This document shows, piece by piece, positions 7,045 through 15,234 of a stretch of 30,057 bases of DNA. Both the position numbers and the translations under genes were made by a program. Each line of letters opens with the position of its first letter. Within the stretch, counting starts at the first letter, position 1. Source of the DNA: Prevotella sp. (GTDB taxonomy: Bacteria; Bacteroidota; Bacteroidia; Bacteroidales; Bacteroidaceae); NCBI GenBank assembly GCA_022511055.1, contig JAFLSH010000003.1:1-30057 (forward strand), in the 5' to 3' direction. Below the pieces are notes generated by a model that saw only the letters and a program-made list of their open reading frames with translations, was not told the DNA's origin and searched no databases.

Positions 7045-9282
7045 ATGGCAAACAATTTAAGATTTCAGGTCGTTGGCGAAGCCTTCAAGAAACAACCCAT
7101 AGAAGTGAATGCGCCCGCGGCGCGGCCTTCCGAATATTTCGGGAAGTATGTCTTCAGCCGTGAAAAGATGTACAAATATCTGGCCAAAGATGTCTATGAC
7201 CAGCTGATTGATGTGATTGACAATGGAGCCCGCCTCGACCGTTCCATAGCCGATGCCGTTGCCGCCGGCATGAAGCAGTGGGCACAGGAAATGGGAGCCA
7301 CCCACTACACCCACTGGTTTCAGCCCCTGACCGAAGGCACGGCCGAGAAGCACGATGCCTTTGTGGAGCATGACGGCAAGGGCGGCATGATGGAGAAGTT
7401 CTCGGGCAAGCTGCTCGTGCAGCAAGAGCCTGATGCCAGCTCGTTCCCCAACGGCGGCATACGCAACACGTTTGAGGCGCGCGGCTATTCGGCATGGGAC
7501 CCTACATCGCCGGTCTTCATTATTGATGATACGCTCTGCATACCCACTATCTTCATCGCCTACACCGGCGAGGCGCTCGACTACAAAGCGCCGCTGCTCA
7601 GAGCCCTGCATGCCGTGGGCAAGGCGGCCAAGGATGTCTGCCAGCTGTTCTATGACAACGTGCAGAAAGTGCAGGTGAATCTGGGCTGGGAACAGGAGTA
7701 TTTCCTGGTCGATGAAGGTCTTTACTCGGCGCGCCCCGACTTGCTGATGACCGGCCGCACGCTGATGGGGCACGAAAGTGCCAAGAACCAGCAGATGGAT
7801 GACCATTACTTCGGCACCATACCCGACCGTGTGCAGGCGTTCATGAAAGACCTTGAAATACGCGCCCTGGAGTTGGCCATTCCCTGCAAGACCCGCCATA
7901 ACGAAGTGGCACCAAACCAGTTCGAGCTTGCGCCCATCTTCGAAGAGTGCAATCTGGCCGTAGACCACAACATGCTGCTCATGTCGCTCATGAAGCGCAT
8001 TGCCCGCAAGCACGGCTTCAGGGTGTTGCTGCACGAAAAGCCCTTCGACGGCATTAACGGCTCGGGCAAGCACAACAACTGGAGCCTGTCGACAGACACT
8101 GGCATTCTGCTCCACGCACCTGGCAAGACACCAGAGGAAAACCTGCGCTTTGTGGTCTTTATCGTTGAGACACTGATGGCAGTCTACCGCCACAATGGCC
8201 TTATCAAAGCCAGCATTGTCAGCGCCACCAACGAGCATCGCTTAGGCGGCAACGAGGCTCCGCCGGCTATCATTTCCAGCTTCCTCGGCAAGCAGCTGAC
8301 TGAGCTGCTGGAAAGCCTTACCTGCACTCCCTCTCCGAAAGAAGAGGAAGTTCAGGGGCTGATTGACTACTGCATGGCGAAGTTAGGCAGCTACACTCCC
8401 CTTTCCCTCTGGAGAGGTGAGCGTGGCGAGGCTTTCGTTGACCTTATCATGGACAATACCGACCGCAATCGCACCTCTCCCTTTGCCTTTACCGGCAACC
8501 GTTTCGAGTTCCGCGCCCCCGGCTCCAGCGCCAACTGCGCTTCAGCCATGATAGCCTTGAACTCTGCCATGGCCGAGGCTCTGAACAGCTTCCGCCAGCG
8601 GGTCGACAGCCTCATGGAACAAGGCGAGAGCAAGCTCTCGGCCATTCTCAGCGTTCTGCGCGATGACATTGAGACCAGCAAGCCCATCCGCTTCGATGGC
8701 AATGGCTACTCAGACGAATGGGTGGCCGAGGCAGCCCGCCGCGGCCTGGATGTAGAGAAATCGTGCCCCATTATCATTGAGCATTATCTTGATGAGAGCA
8801 GCATCAGCATGTTCGAGTCGACCAAGGTCATGAATCGCAAGGAGCTGGAAGCGCGCAACGAGGTGAAATGGGAGATGTACGTGAAGACCGTGCAGATAGA
8901 GGCCCGCGTGCTGGGCGACATGGCCATGAACCATATCATACCAGTCAGCACCCACTACCAGAGCCAGCTCATCAAGAACGTGCAGGGCATCAAGGATGTG
9001 TTCCCCGCCGAGAAAGCCTTGCGGCTTAGCGAGCGTAACATGAAACTTATCGAGGAGATAGCAGAGCGCACGGAACGCATAGAACGGCACGTGGAGGAGC
9101 TGACCGAAGCCCGCCGCGTGGCCAACCGCATCGGCTCCATACATGACCGTGCCGTGGCCTACCACGATACGGTCTGCCCGAAGATGGAGGCCATACGCAA
9201 CGAAACAGACCATCTCGAAATGATTGTCGAAGACGGTCTGTGGACACTGCCCAAATATCGTGAACTGCTGTTTATCAGGTAA
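7045..9282 (+). CDS. glnN: Glutamine synthetase type III
   Basis: This cytoplasmic enzyme makes glutamine from glutamate, ammonia and ATP. At 745 residues it has the length of the type III enzymes typical of Bacteroidales, far longer than GS I or II. Recognisable parts are the N-terminal segment with FGKYVFSREKM, the NLGWEQEYFLVDE catalytic strand, the ATP/glutamate block FDGINGSGKHNNWSLST, NEHRLGGNEAPPAI, and NRFEFRAPGSSANCA. The ATG at 7045 follows an A-rich spacer without a strong Shine-Dalgarno, usual in this phylum. As last gene of the cluster it could reassimilate the two ammonia molecules released by AguA and AguB. Confidence 0.96.
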   Translation: MANNLRFQVVGEAFKKQPIEVNAPAARPSEYFGKYVFSREKMYKYLAKDVYDQLIDVIDNGARLDRSIADAVAAGMKQWAQEMGATHYTHWFQPLTEGTAEKHDAFVEHDGKGGMMEKFSGKLLVQQEPDASSFPNGGIRNTFEARGYSAWDPTSPVFIIDDTLCIPTIFIAYTGEALDYKAPLLRALHAVGKAAKDVCQLFYDNVQKVQVNLGWEQEYFLVDEGLYSARPDLLMTGRTLMGHESAKNQQMDDHYFGTIPDRVQAFMKDLEIRALELAIPCKTRHNEVAPNQFELAPIFEECNLAVDHNMLLMSLMKRIARKHGFRVLLHEKPFDGINGSGKHNNWSLSTDTGILLHAPGKTPEENLRFVVFIVETLMAVYRHNGLIKASIVSATNEHRLGGNEAPPAIISSFLGKQLTELLESLTCTPSPKEEEVQGLIDYCMAKLGSYTPLSLWRGERGEAFVDLIMDNTDRNRTSPFAFTGNRFEFRAPGSSANCASAMIALNSAMAEALNSFRQRVDSLMEQGESKLSAILSVLRDDIETSKPIRFDGNGYSDEWVAEAARRGLDVEKSCPIIIEHYLDESSISMFESTKVMNRKELEARNEVKWEMYVKTVQIEARVLGDMAMNHIIPVSTHYQSQLIKNVQGIKDVFPAEKALRLSERNMKLIEEIAERTERIERHVEELTEARRVANRIGSIHDRAVAYHDTVCPKMEAIRNETDHLEMIVEDGLWTLPKYRELLFIR

Positions 9283-9289
9283 AGTCAGG

Positions 9290-9323
9290 GCAGCCACTTT
9301 TCCTGTGTGGGAAAAGTGGCTGC
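9290..9323. terminator. Bidirectional hairpin between convergent genes
   Basis: A perfect 14-bp stem (GCAGCCACTTTTCC at 9290-9303 with its complement at 9310-9323) has a 6-nt loop. It lies 7 nt after glnN and 11 nt before the end of the convergent epimerase gene. Neither side has a real U-tract, but the position and stem length suit a shared terminator or 3'-end stabiliser. Confidence 0.65.
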
Positions 9324-9334
9324 GCCGTATTCAG

Positions 9335-10408
9335 CTAACCTTTTGAGCCGCTTCCATAGAAGCTGGCGTACCACTCGGCAAAGGCTCTCAGACCATCACG
9401 CAGCGAGGTGCTGGGCTTAAAGCCGAAGTCGCGCTCCAGCGCCGAAGTGTCGGCGTATGTAGTCGGCACATCGCCCGGCTGCATGGGCACTAACTGCTTA
9501 TGAGCCTCAAAGTCATAGTCCTCAGGCAACACGCGCGCCCTGATAAGCTCCTGTTGCAGAATGTCAACGAAGTTCAGCAGATTCTCCGGGCTGTTGTTGC
9601 CAATATTATAGACTGCGTATGGCGGCAGCGGCAGCCCATCTTCGCCCTGATGGCGCTCAGGTGCGCCCTGCATGATGCGCACCACGCCTTCCACAATGTC
9701 ATCTACGTATGTGAAGTCGCGCATGCAGTTGCCGTAGTTGAAGATTTGAATGGTCTCCCCCTTCCGCAGCTTGTTGGTAAAGCCAAAATAGGCCATGTCG
9801 GGCCGGCCGGCGGGGCCGTAGACCGTAAAGAAGCGCAGACCCGTTGAGGGAATGTCGTAGAGCTTCGAGTAGGCGTGTGCCATCAGCTCGTTTGACTTCT
9901 TGGTAGCCGCATACAGGCTGACGGGATTATCAACCTTGTCATCCGTGGAGTACGGCACCTTCTTGTTCGTGCCGTAGACCGATGACGAACTGGCATACAC
10001 CAGATGCTCAACCGGGTTGTAGCGGCAGGCTTCCAGGATGTTATAGAAGCCAATTAGGTTCGACTGTATGTAGGCATCAGGGTTGGTAATGCTATAGCGC
10101 ACACCAGCCTGCGCCGCCAGGTTCACCACCACTTGCGGCTTGTATTTCTCGAAGATAGTGTCGATGGTCTGCTTATCGGCAATGTCACCCTTGACAAACA
10201 CGTAGTTTGTGCCATCAGGCACCAGCCGGTCTATCTCTGCCAGCCTATGCTCTTTCAGGCTGACATCATAGTAGCTGTTCATGTTGTCAATGCCAATGAT
10301 GGTAGCGCCCTTCACATCCTTGAAAAGACGCTTCACCAGATTCGAGCCGATGAATCCTGCCGACCCGGTAACAAAAATACACTTGTTGTCTAAACTAATC
10401 TTTTCCAT
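9335..10408 (-). CDS. UDP-glucuronate 4-epimerase-like NAD-dependent epimerase
   Basis: This 357-residue extended short-chain dehydrogenase probably interconverts UDP-glucuronate and UDP-galacturonate. The NAD motif GSAGFIG is at 15-21, the catalytic Tyr/Lys pair at Tyr166 and Lys170 in LYAATKKSNE, and YGPAGRPDMAYFGF and GNCMRDFTYVDDIVEGV are blocks typical of the LpsL/Cap1J-type uronate epimerases rather than GalE. It overlaps the upstream nucleotidyltransferase gene by 14 nt. With the kinase and nucleotidyltransferase it would complete a salvage route from free uronic acid to both UDP-uronates, precursors for capsule or LPS. Specificity is inferred from sequence pattern and context. Confidence 0.88.
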   Translation of the reverse strand: MEKISLDNKCIFVTGSAGFIGSNLVKRLFKDVKGATIIGIDNMNSYYDVSLKEHRLAEIDRLVPDGTNYVFVKGDIADKQTIDTIFEKYKPQVVVNLAAQAGVRYSITNPDAYIQSNLIGFYNILEACRYNPVEHLVYASSSSVYGTNKKVPYSTDDKVDNPVSLYAATKKSNELMAHAYSKLYDIPSTGLRFFTVYGPAGRPDMAYFGFTNKLRKGETIQIFNYGNCMRDFTYVDDIVEGVVRIMQGAPERHQGEDGLPLPPYAVYNIGNNSPENLLNFVDILQQELIRARVLPEDYDFEAHKQLVPMQPGDVPTTYADTSALERDFGFKPSTSLRDGLRAFAEWYASFYGSGSKG

Positions 10409-11132
10409 ATTTCTCTACTGCTTCGTAATACGTGTCCAGCGACCCTATGTCAAACCTTCCCGCCGACATGGGCCAGGCGTGCATGGTGGTGTGTTCCACC
10501 ATATAGTGCGCCAAATTGCCCGGCGCATCTTTTCCGCAGCCGTTTTTCACGGCATTCCGCACCAGTTCCAGGTCTTTTTTCAGGTAAACGTAGAACGGCG
10601 GCACTGCCCAGTGGCTCTTGGGCTGCAGCGGCTTCTCTTCCATGCCCAGCACCCGGTTGTCAGAGTCCAGCTCCACCACGCCTGTTCGCTGCAACTTCTC
10701 CAGAACGGGCTGTTCGTGGCACATGATGCACGAAGTCTGCTTCTGCATGGCATAGCTGACGAACTCACTGAACGAGAAGAACAGCAGATTGTCTGCCGCC
10801 ACGACCAGCAGGTCATCGTTCAGCTGCAGCAAGTCCATGGCATAGAGCAAATCGCAGACCGCCCCCAACCGCGTATCGTTTGTTTCCGTACCATCATCGA
10901 CGATAGTCACGGGATTCCGATAGCTGAGGGTCTGTTTCCACTCCTCAAAGATGTGCGCAAACTTGTGGTTGGTAATGATGATATGCTCATCTATCGCCTC
11001 TATGCGGTCTATATCGTCAAGCATTCGCCCGAGAATCGTGTTCTGCCCAATCTTCAGCAGGGGCTTCGGGAAGTTTCGGGTCAGCTCTCCCAGCCGGGTG
11101 GCATAGCCTGCCGCTATCACAATGTTCTTCAT
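10395..11132 (-). CDS. Sugar-1-phosphate nucleotidylyltransferase
   Basis: This 245-residue cytoplasmic protein has the nucleotidyltransferase fold of RmlA/GalU-like enzymes. It opens with IVIAAGYATRLGELT (the G-x-x-T/R-L loop), followed by NFPKPLLKIG, which carries the activating Lys, and DDLLVVAADNLLFF with the metal-binding Asp. It would join NTP and a sugar-1-phosphate to give NDP-sugar. Lying 19 nt after a galacturonokinase-like gene and overlapping a UDP-uronate epimerase gene, it is best read as a UTP:uronate-1-phosphate uridylyltransferase. The base and sugar specificity cannot be proven from motifs alone. Confidence 0.85.
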   Translation of the reverse strand: MKNIVIAAGYATRLGELTRNFPKPLLKIGQNTILGRMLDDIDRIEAIDEHIIITNHKFAHIFEEWKQTLSYRNPVTIVDDGTETNDTRLGAVCDLLYAMDLLQLNDDLLVVAADNLLFFSFSEFVSYAMQKQTSCIMCHEQPVLEKLQRTGVVELDSDNRVLGMEEKPLQPKSHWAVPPFYVYLKKDLELVRNAVKNGCGKDAPGNLAHYMVEHTTMHAWPMSAGRFDIGSLDTYYEAVEKYGKD

Positions 11133-11151
11133 ATTGAATTCACACAGATTA

Positions 11152-12300
11152 TCAGTCCTCTACAAACCGTGCGCCGTCATCTGGCTTCACAAAGTAGCAC
11201 TTGAAGGTCTTCTCATACTCCGGGAACTGCTCCAGATAGCGCTCTGTCAGCACACGCTCTATATCCTGCTTATAGGCAGGGTCGACTATGGCGATGCAGG
11301 CCCCTTTGAAGCCCGCCCCCGAGAAACGGCCGCCCCAGACACCGGGCAGCTGGCTCATAATCTCATAGATGGCTATCAGTTCCGGGCTGCCGCACTCGTA
11401 GTTGTGGATGGAACTCTCACACGAGTCAAACGACAGCTTGCCAAACAGCTTCAGGTTGCCCGTCTCCCACGCCGTTACGCCTTGGCGCACGCGCCGGTAT
11501 TCGCTATAGAAGTGTTCCGCCCTGCGGGCAAAGCGCGCCGGCATGGCTATGCGGGTCTTCTCGAAGGTTGCCTTCGGTATGTCGCGCAGGAAGGTCTTGT
11601 CAAATGTGCGCAGCGGCTGCTCCGTATAGGCCAGCATGTTCCATGCCGCTGTCTTGCACTCATAGACCCGCAGGTTATAGTCACTGTTGACCAGGCTGCG
11701 GGTCAGCCCCGAGAAGAAGATGCCCAGCTCAAAGTCAGGCATATCGGGATTTTTCTTGATGATACGCCAGTCATTCGAGTCACAGTCAAGGAACAGCAGC
11801 CCGTCTTTCCGCCCCAGCGCAATGCAAGCCTGGTCCAGCAGGCCGTTGTTCAGCCCTATGTACTCCCGCTCGGCCTCAGAGGCTATCTGCGCCACCTCAA
11901 ACGGCTGCAAGGTGATGCCGTTAGCCTTGGCAAAGGCCATGACATAGGCTATCAGCACCGCCGCACTCGACGAGAGACCGCCCACAGGCAGCGAGCCTTG
12001 AATGACACCATCAATGCCGTGGGTCAGCTGGAAGCGCTTTCGCAGTGCATACTTGGCACCGCGGGCATAGTCGCCCCAGTGACGTTCTTTGACCTGCGAT
12101 GGCTTGCTTATATCAAAACTTGCATTACCTTCAAACGTTCTGGACTCTAAGTTCACCAACCCGTCTTCGCGCACGTTAAACCACAAATCGACACCTTTGT
12201 CAATGGCAAAGCCAGTCACCAGACCATGCTGGTGGTCGACGTGAGCCCCAAGGGGGCAGACGCGATAGGGCGAGAAGATATGGTAAGCGTAATCTGCCAT
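11152..12300 (-). CDS. GHMP kinase, galacturonokinase-like
   Basis: This 382-residue GHMP kinase is related to galactokinase. The ATP-binding motif GSLPVGGLSSSAAVL is at 102-116, and LNNGLLDQACIALG carries the catalytic Asp. Where galactokinases have GRVNLIGEHTDY, this protein has YRVCPLGAHVDHQHG (12-26): the sugar-contacting Glu is Ala and the Tyr is His. This variant motif is, from memory, that of plant galacturonokinase (PLGAHIDHQGG), so the likely reaction is ATP plus D-galacturonate giving galacturonate-1-phosphate. It is first in an operon with a nucleotidyltransferase and a UDP-uronate epimerase, which supports a uronate substrate. An annotation as plain galactokinase would be doubtful. 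Confidence 0.82.
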   Translation of the reverse strand: MADYAYHIFSPYRVCPLGAHVDHQHGLVTGFAIDKGVDLWFNVREDGLVNLESRTFEGNASFDISKPSQVKERHWGDYARGAKYALRKRFQLTHGIDGVIQGSLPVGGLSSSAAVLIAYVMAFAKANGITLQPFEVAQIASEAEREYIGLNNGLLDQACIALGRKDGLLFLDCDSNDWRIIKKNPDMPDFELGIFFSGLTRSLVNSDYNLRVYECKTAAWNMLAYTEQPLRTFDKTFLRDIPKATFEKTRIAMPARFARRAEHFYSEYRRVRQGVTAWETGNLKLFGKLSFDSCESSIHNYECGSPELIAIYEIMSQLPGVWGGRFSGAGFKGACIAIVDPAYKQDIERVLTERYLEQFPEYEKTFKCYFVKPDDGARFVED

Positions 12301-12330
12301 ATTTTACACTATTAATTAAAGTTTCAGCTG

Positions 12331-12338
12331 CAAAGGTA
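12331..12338 (-). promoter_or_regulatory. -7 element of the uronate salvage operon
   Basis: TACCTTTG on the minus strand, 30 nt before the kinase ATG, fits the Bacteroidota -7 consensus. A clear TTTG at the usual -33 distance is not seen; an AT-rich tract occupies it. Confidence 0.5.
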
Positions 12339-12426
12339 ATCATTTTCAAATAAAAAATTGTAACTTTACACCATATTTTTCAGAAAAAACAAAATTCCCG
12401 CCTATCAATCGGCACTACGCACACCA

Positions 12427-12551
12427 CGCGTATATATAGTAGGGAAACAAACTAAACACCCCACACCCTCAACACCCCCGACACCCAACTTAGGTGCTGG
12501 GGGTGTTGAGGGTGTGGGGCTGTCAGCCTGTATGGCTACTATATATGCGCG
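12427..12551. repeat. Hairpin module of composite repeat, copy A
   Basis: An inner inverted repeat of 27 bp with two mismatches (12459-12485 and 12493-12519, C-rich on one arm and G-rich on the other) has a 7-nt loop. It is enclosed by an outer inverted repeat of 16 bp with one mismatch (12427-12442, CGCGTATATATAGTAG; 12536-12551). An alternating GCGC/CGCG tract follows to about 12563. The same module occurs inverted at 27392-27492. It lies upstream of the kinase promoter. Confidence 0.85.
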
Positions 12552-12574
12552 CATACGCGCGCGAAAAACTTTTG

Positions 12575-12863
12575 TAGGAATTAAGGAGTTAGAGAAGTTA
12601 TAGGAGTTAAGCCGTATGTTCTACCCGAAATTTTTGGTTATTTTCAAGATTCGGTGACTATTTTCCATAAAGTACCGAGTATTTTTCGTAACTCGGCACT
12701 TTAGCCACAAAACTCACGGAGTATTTTCAAATAGTCATGGAGTAATTTTCAAAACTCATGGAGTTTTTGGCAATACTCGCGGAGTTTTTGGGCAAAAAGT
12801 GCCGCTTTTTTGTCGGTTTTCACCCATTCCTCCAATAGACTTTAGGGCGCGATGACCGCCGAC
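12575..12863. repeat. Purine-rich tract and 21-nt-periodic array, copy A
   Basis: A GGAGTTA-rich tract (12575-12613) is followed by an array of quasi-palindromes related to CTCACGGAG. Units start at 12650, 12671, 12692, 12713, 12734, 12755 and 12776, exactly 21 nt apart; the first three are degenerate. Spacers are A/T runs such as TATTTTCAAA. A tail (12790-12863) matches 30-110 of the window. Apart from the repeat modules and the kinase promoter I see no gene in 12301-12859. Confidence 0.8.
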
Positions 12864-12964
12864 CTTCGCCGCCGACAACGTAAACGCCTTTATTTCCGTA
12901 GTTGGCTGAACGATAGTTGTTGGGGCATCGCCATCTATCTACGCATTCTTCCCAAGAGCAACCG
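12860..12964 (-). pseudogene. Out-of-frame C-terminal remnant of the second LRR gene
   Basis: In another minus-strand frame this stretch encodes NKGVYVVGG, matching the end of the first LRR protein (KKGVYVVGGKKVVVK). The intervening IYTLSGQKV segment is not recognisable in frame, the last codons are missing, and the sequence passes directly into the composite repeat tail. This points to a frameshift plus a 3' deletion in the paralogue. Confidence 0.7.
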
Positions 12965-13849
12965 TCAATCTCCCAACACACTCCAACCTTTGGCTTCGGC
13001 TGCTGCCACTTGCGCTTTGGTGCATACATTACCTTCGTTTCCCTCGCTATTGTCATACACACACAAAGTGCCTTTTTCCTGTTGAGGCAAGCTGGCAATT
13101 AGTGCATCCATTGATGCTCCTTTAATCTGGTTGTTGTAGCAATACAAACCTGTCAATACAGTGTTCTTTGACACATCTAATGCCGTGAGCTGGTTGTTGC
13201 GGCAAGACAACGCCGTCAGTGCGGTATTGTTTGACACATCCAGCGCCGTGAACTGGTTGCTGTAGCAATACAAAGTTATCAGCGCCGTGTTCTTTGACAC
13301 GTCTAACGCAGTAAGCGGATTTTGGGAGCAGTCCAAGAATGTCAGTGCCGTATTCTTTGACACGTCTAACGCCGTGAGCCTATTGCCGCTGCAGTCCAAG
13401 TATGTCAACGCCGTGTTCTTTGACACATCCAGCGCAGTGAGCGAATTTTTGGAGCAGTCCAAGAATGTCAGTGCCGTGTTTCTTGACACATCTAACGCCG
13501 TAAGCGGATTTTTGGAACAATCCAACTTCTCCAACGCCGTGTTCTTTGACACGTCTAACGCAGTGAGCTGGTTGCCGCTGCAATCCAAGAATGTCAGTGC
13601 GCTAAAATGTTCAATCCCTTTCAAGTCACTGATGGTATTCCAACTAACGTCAATTGCAGTAATGGCGTTTATCTCCGCTTCTGTCAGCACACCATCTTTT
13701 CCGTAATCTTGCTCATATAGCCAGCTGCGGAATGTCTCATCAGGGAAATTTGCTTCATTGATTTCAACTTGCGCCGAAGCCATCAGCGGCGCACTGAGGA
13801 GAATTACGAATGCCAATATCCTGGCTTTTGCTATAAAGGTTTGTCTCAT
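12965..13849 (-). CDS. Secreted leucine-rich-repeat protein, C-terminally truncated
   Basis: This 294-residue paralogue of the LRR protein at 258-1778 has a signal peptide (ending LMASAQ), the same INEANFPDETFR cap and YGKDGVLTEAEI loop, and nine or so 21-residue repeats (ALTFLDCSKNSLTALDVSKNT type). The repeats are nearly identical to each other in DNA. I chose the ATG at 13849, giving MRQTFIAKARI; a GTG six codons upstream is also open. The protein ends at GWSVLGD, where the first paralogue continues with GWIAWW and the tail. If that tail is needed for surface attachment, this product would be released or misplaced. No TAxxTTTG promoter was found just upstream. Confidence 0.8.
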   Translation of the reverse strand: MRQTFIAKARILAFVILLSAPLMASAQVEINEANFPDETFRSWLYEQDYGKDGVLTEAEINAITAIDVSWNTISDLKGIEHFSALTFLDCSGNQLTALDVSKNTALEKLDCSKNPLTALDVSRNTALTFLDCSKNSLTALDVSKNTALTYLDCSGNRLTALDVSKNTALTFLDCSQNPLTALDVSKNTALITLYCYSNQFTALDVSNNTALTALSCRNNQLTALDVSKNTVLTGLYCYNNQIKGASMDALIASLPQQEKGTLCVYDNSEGNEGNVCTKAQVAAAEAKGWSVLGD

Positions 13850-13941
13850 TTCAAATGAATATTCCACCTATTTTTTGTTTTTGTTTACTCCTAAACTGAA
13901 CACAGCGGCAGACTGCCGGAACAGCGGCGCACTCTTATGGG

Positions 13942-15234
13942 CTACTGCTCCTTCTTGCCAAATTCCGGGTCGATTTTCAGGAAGGCTGTTACGACATAGG
14001 TCATGGCGCAGGCGGCCACAACAATCAAGAAGAAAGCCTTATACCCTACTGACTCTTGCAAAGCTCCGGCAAACAGACCGGGCACCATCATTGACAGCGC
14101 CATGAAGGCGGTGCAGAGGGCATAGTGGGCGGTCTTGTGTTCGCCCTGGCTGTAGTAAATGAGATAAAGCATATAGGCCGAGAAGCCAAAGCCGTAGCCA
14201 AACTGCTCGACAAAGACACAGATGTTGACTACCAGCAGGTTAGATGGCAGGGCATAGGCCAGATAGACATAGACCAGGTCGGGCAGGGTGATGGCACAGA
14301 CCATCGGCCAGAGCCAGCGCTTCAGACCGTCGCGGCTGGCCACAATGCCGCCGAGAATGCCGCCGAGCGTGAGGCCAATCATGCCCACCGTGCCCTGCAC
14401 CAGTCCGTACTCCGCCGGCGAAAGGCCGAGACCGCCGTTGTGGCGGGCATCAATCAGGAAAAGGGCCGACACCTTGGCCAGCAGCCCTTCGGGCATGCGG
14501 TAGAAGAGCATGAAGCAGATGCCTATCAGCACCTGGGGCTTCTGGAAAAAGGTGATGAAAGTCTCAACAAAACCGCGCCAAATGGCCGGTGCGGTTTGCC
14601 GGCCGGTAACGGTGGAGTGGTCTGCCTGCGGCCGGGGGAGAATGTAGCTGTGCCACAGCCAGAAGGCTATGAACAGGCCACACATCAGGTAGAACATGAT
14701 AGACCAGGAGTAGTGAACGCGGCGGGTGACCACCTCGAGGTTGCCGGCCAGCATGACCAGCAGCCCCTGGCCGAAGATGGTGGCTATGCGGTAGAACGTG
14801 GAGCGTATGCCAACGAAATATGCCTGCTGGTGCTGGTCGAGCCCCAGCATGTAGAAGCCATCGGCGGCAATGTCGTGGGTGGCACTGCTGAAGGCCATGA
14901 GCCAGAAGAAGCAGAGAGAGCCCTGCAGCCAGAAGGGGCTGGGAATGGTGAAGGCCACGCCGCCGAGAGCGGCCCCGATGAGCAGCTGCATGGAGACTAC
15001 CCACCAGCGCTTGGTGCGAATGAGGTCGATGAAGGGTGACCACAGCGGCTTGATGACCCACGGCAGGTAGAGCCATGAGGTGTAGAGCGTGATTTCGGCA
15101 TTTGACAGGCCGAGGCGCTTGTACATGATGAGCGAGATGGTCATCACGGCCACGTAGGGCAGGGCTTCGGCAAAATAGAGGGTGGGCACCCAGGCCCAGG
15201 GAGATTTTTGTTTCATGCTGTCTGTCTTTGTCAT
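13942..15234 (-). CDS. AmpG-like MFS transporter
   Basis: This 430-residue inner-membrane protein has about twelve hydrophobic segments. The N-terminal block WVPTLYFAEALPYV, then LYLPWVIKPLWSPFIDL, then the SATHDIAADGF segment are the pattern of AmpG-type permeases, which import anhydro-muropeptides for cell-wall recycling. Its ATG overlaps the stop of the 1221-residue fusion gene by 4 nt (ATGA), so the two are translationally coupled. The SpoIID domain of that partner also points to peptidoglycan. A start six codons downstream (MKQKSPWAW) is possible but would lose the coupling. The substrate is inferred from family resemblance and context. Confidence 0.85.
   Translation of the reverse strand: MTKTDSMKQKSPWAWVPTLYFAEALPYVAVMTISLIMYKRLGLSNAEITLYTSWLYLPWVIKPLWSPFIDLIRTKRWWVVSMQLLIGAALGGVAFTIPSPFWLQGSLCFFWLMAFSSATHDIAADGFYMLGLDQHQQAYFVGIRSTFYRIATIFGQGLLVMLAGNLEVVTRRVHYSWSIMFYLMCGLFIAFWLWHSYILPRPQADHSTVTGRQTAPAIWRGFVETFITFFQKPQVLIGICFMLFYRMPEGLLAKVSALFLIDARHNGGLGLSPAEYGLVQGTVGMIGLTLGGILGGIVASRDGLKRWLWPMVCAITLPDLVYVYLAYALPSNLLVVNICVFVEQFGYGFGFSAYMLYLIYYSQGEHKTAHYALCTAFMALSMMVPGLFAGALQESVGYKAFFLIVVAACAMTYVVTAFLKIDPEFGKKEQ

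Noticed and set aside
7057..8238. A 393-codon minus-strand open frame inside glnN
   Set aside because: It lies fully opposite a well-conserved enzyme gene and encodes no recognisable fold or signal.
12427..12551. The hairpin module as an insertion sequence
   Set aside because: No transposase frame and no clear target duplication are visible; it may be non-autonomous but that cannot be shown here.
12650..12800. The 21-nt array as a decayed stretch of LRR coding repeats (63 nt is three times 21)
   Set aside because: I could not align the array units to the LRR repeat DNA beyond chance, and a related array also stands beside vsr and the C1B peptidase gene, where there is no LRR gene.
12575..12863. 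The 21-nt array as a CRISPR array
   Set aside because: The units are about 9-11 nt quasi-palindromes with A/T-rich similar spacers, not 23-50 nt repeats with unique spacers, and no cas genes are nearby.
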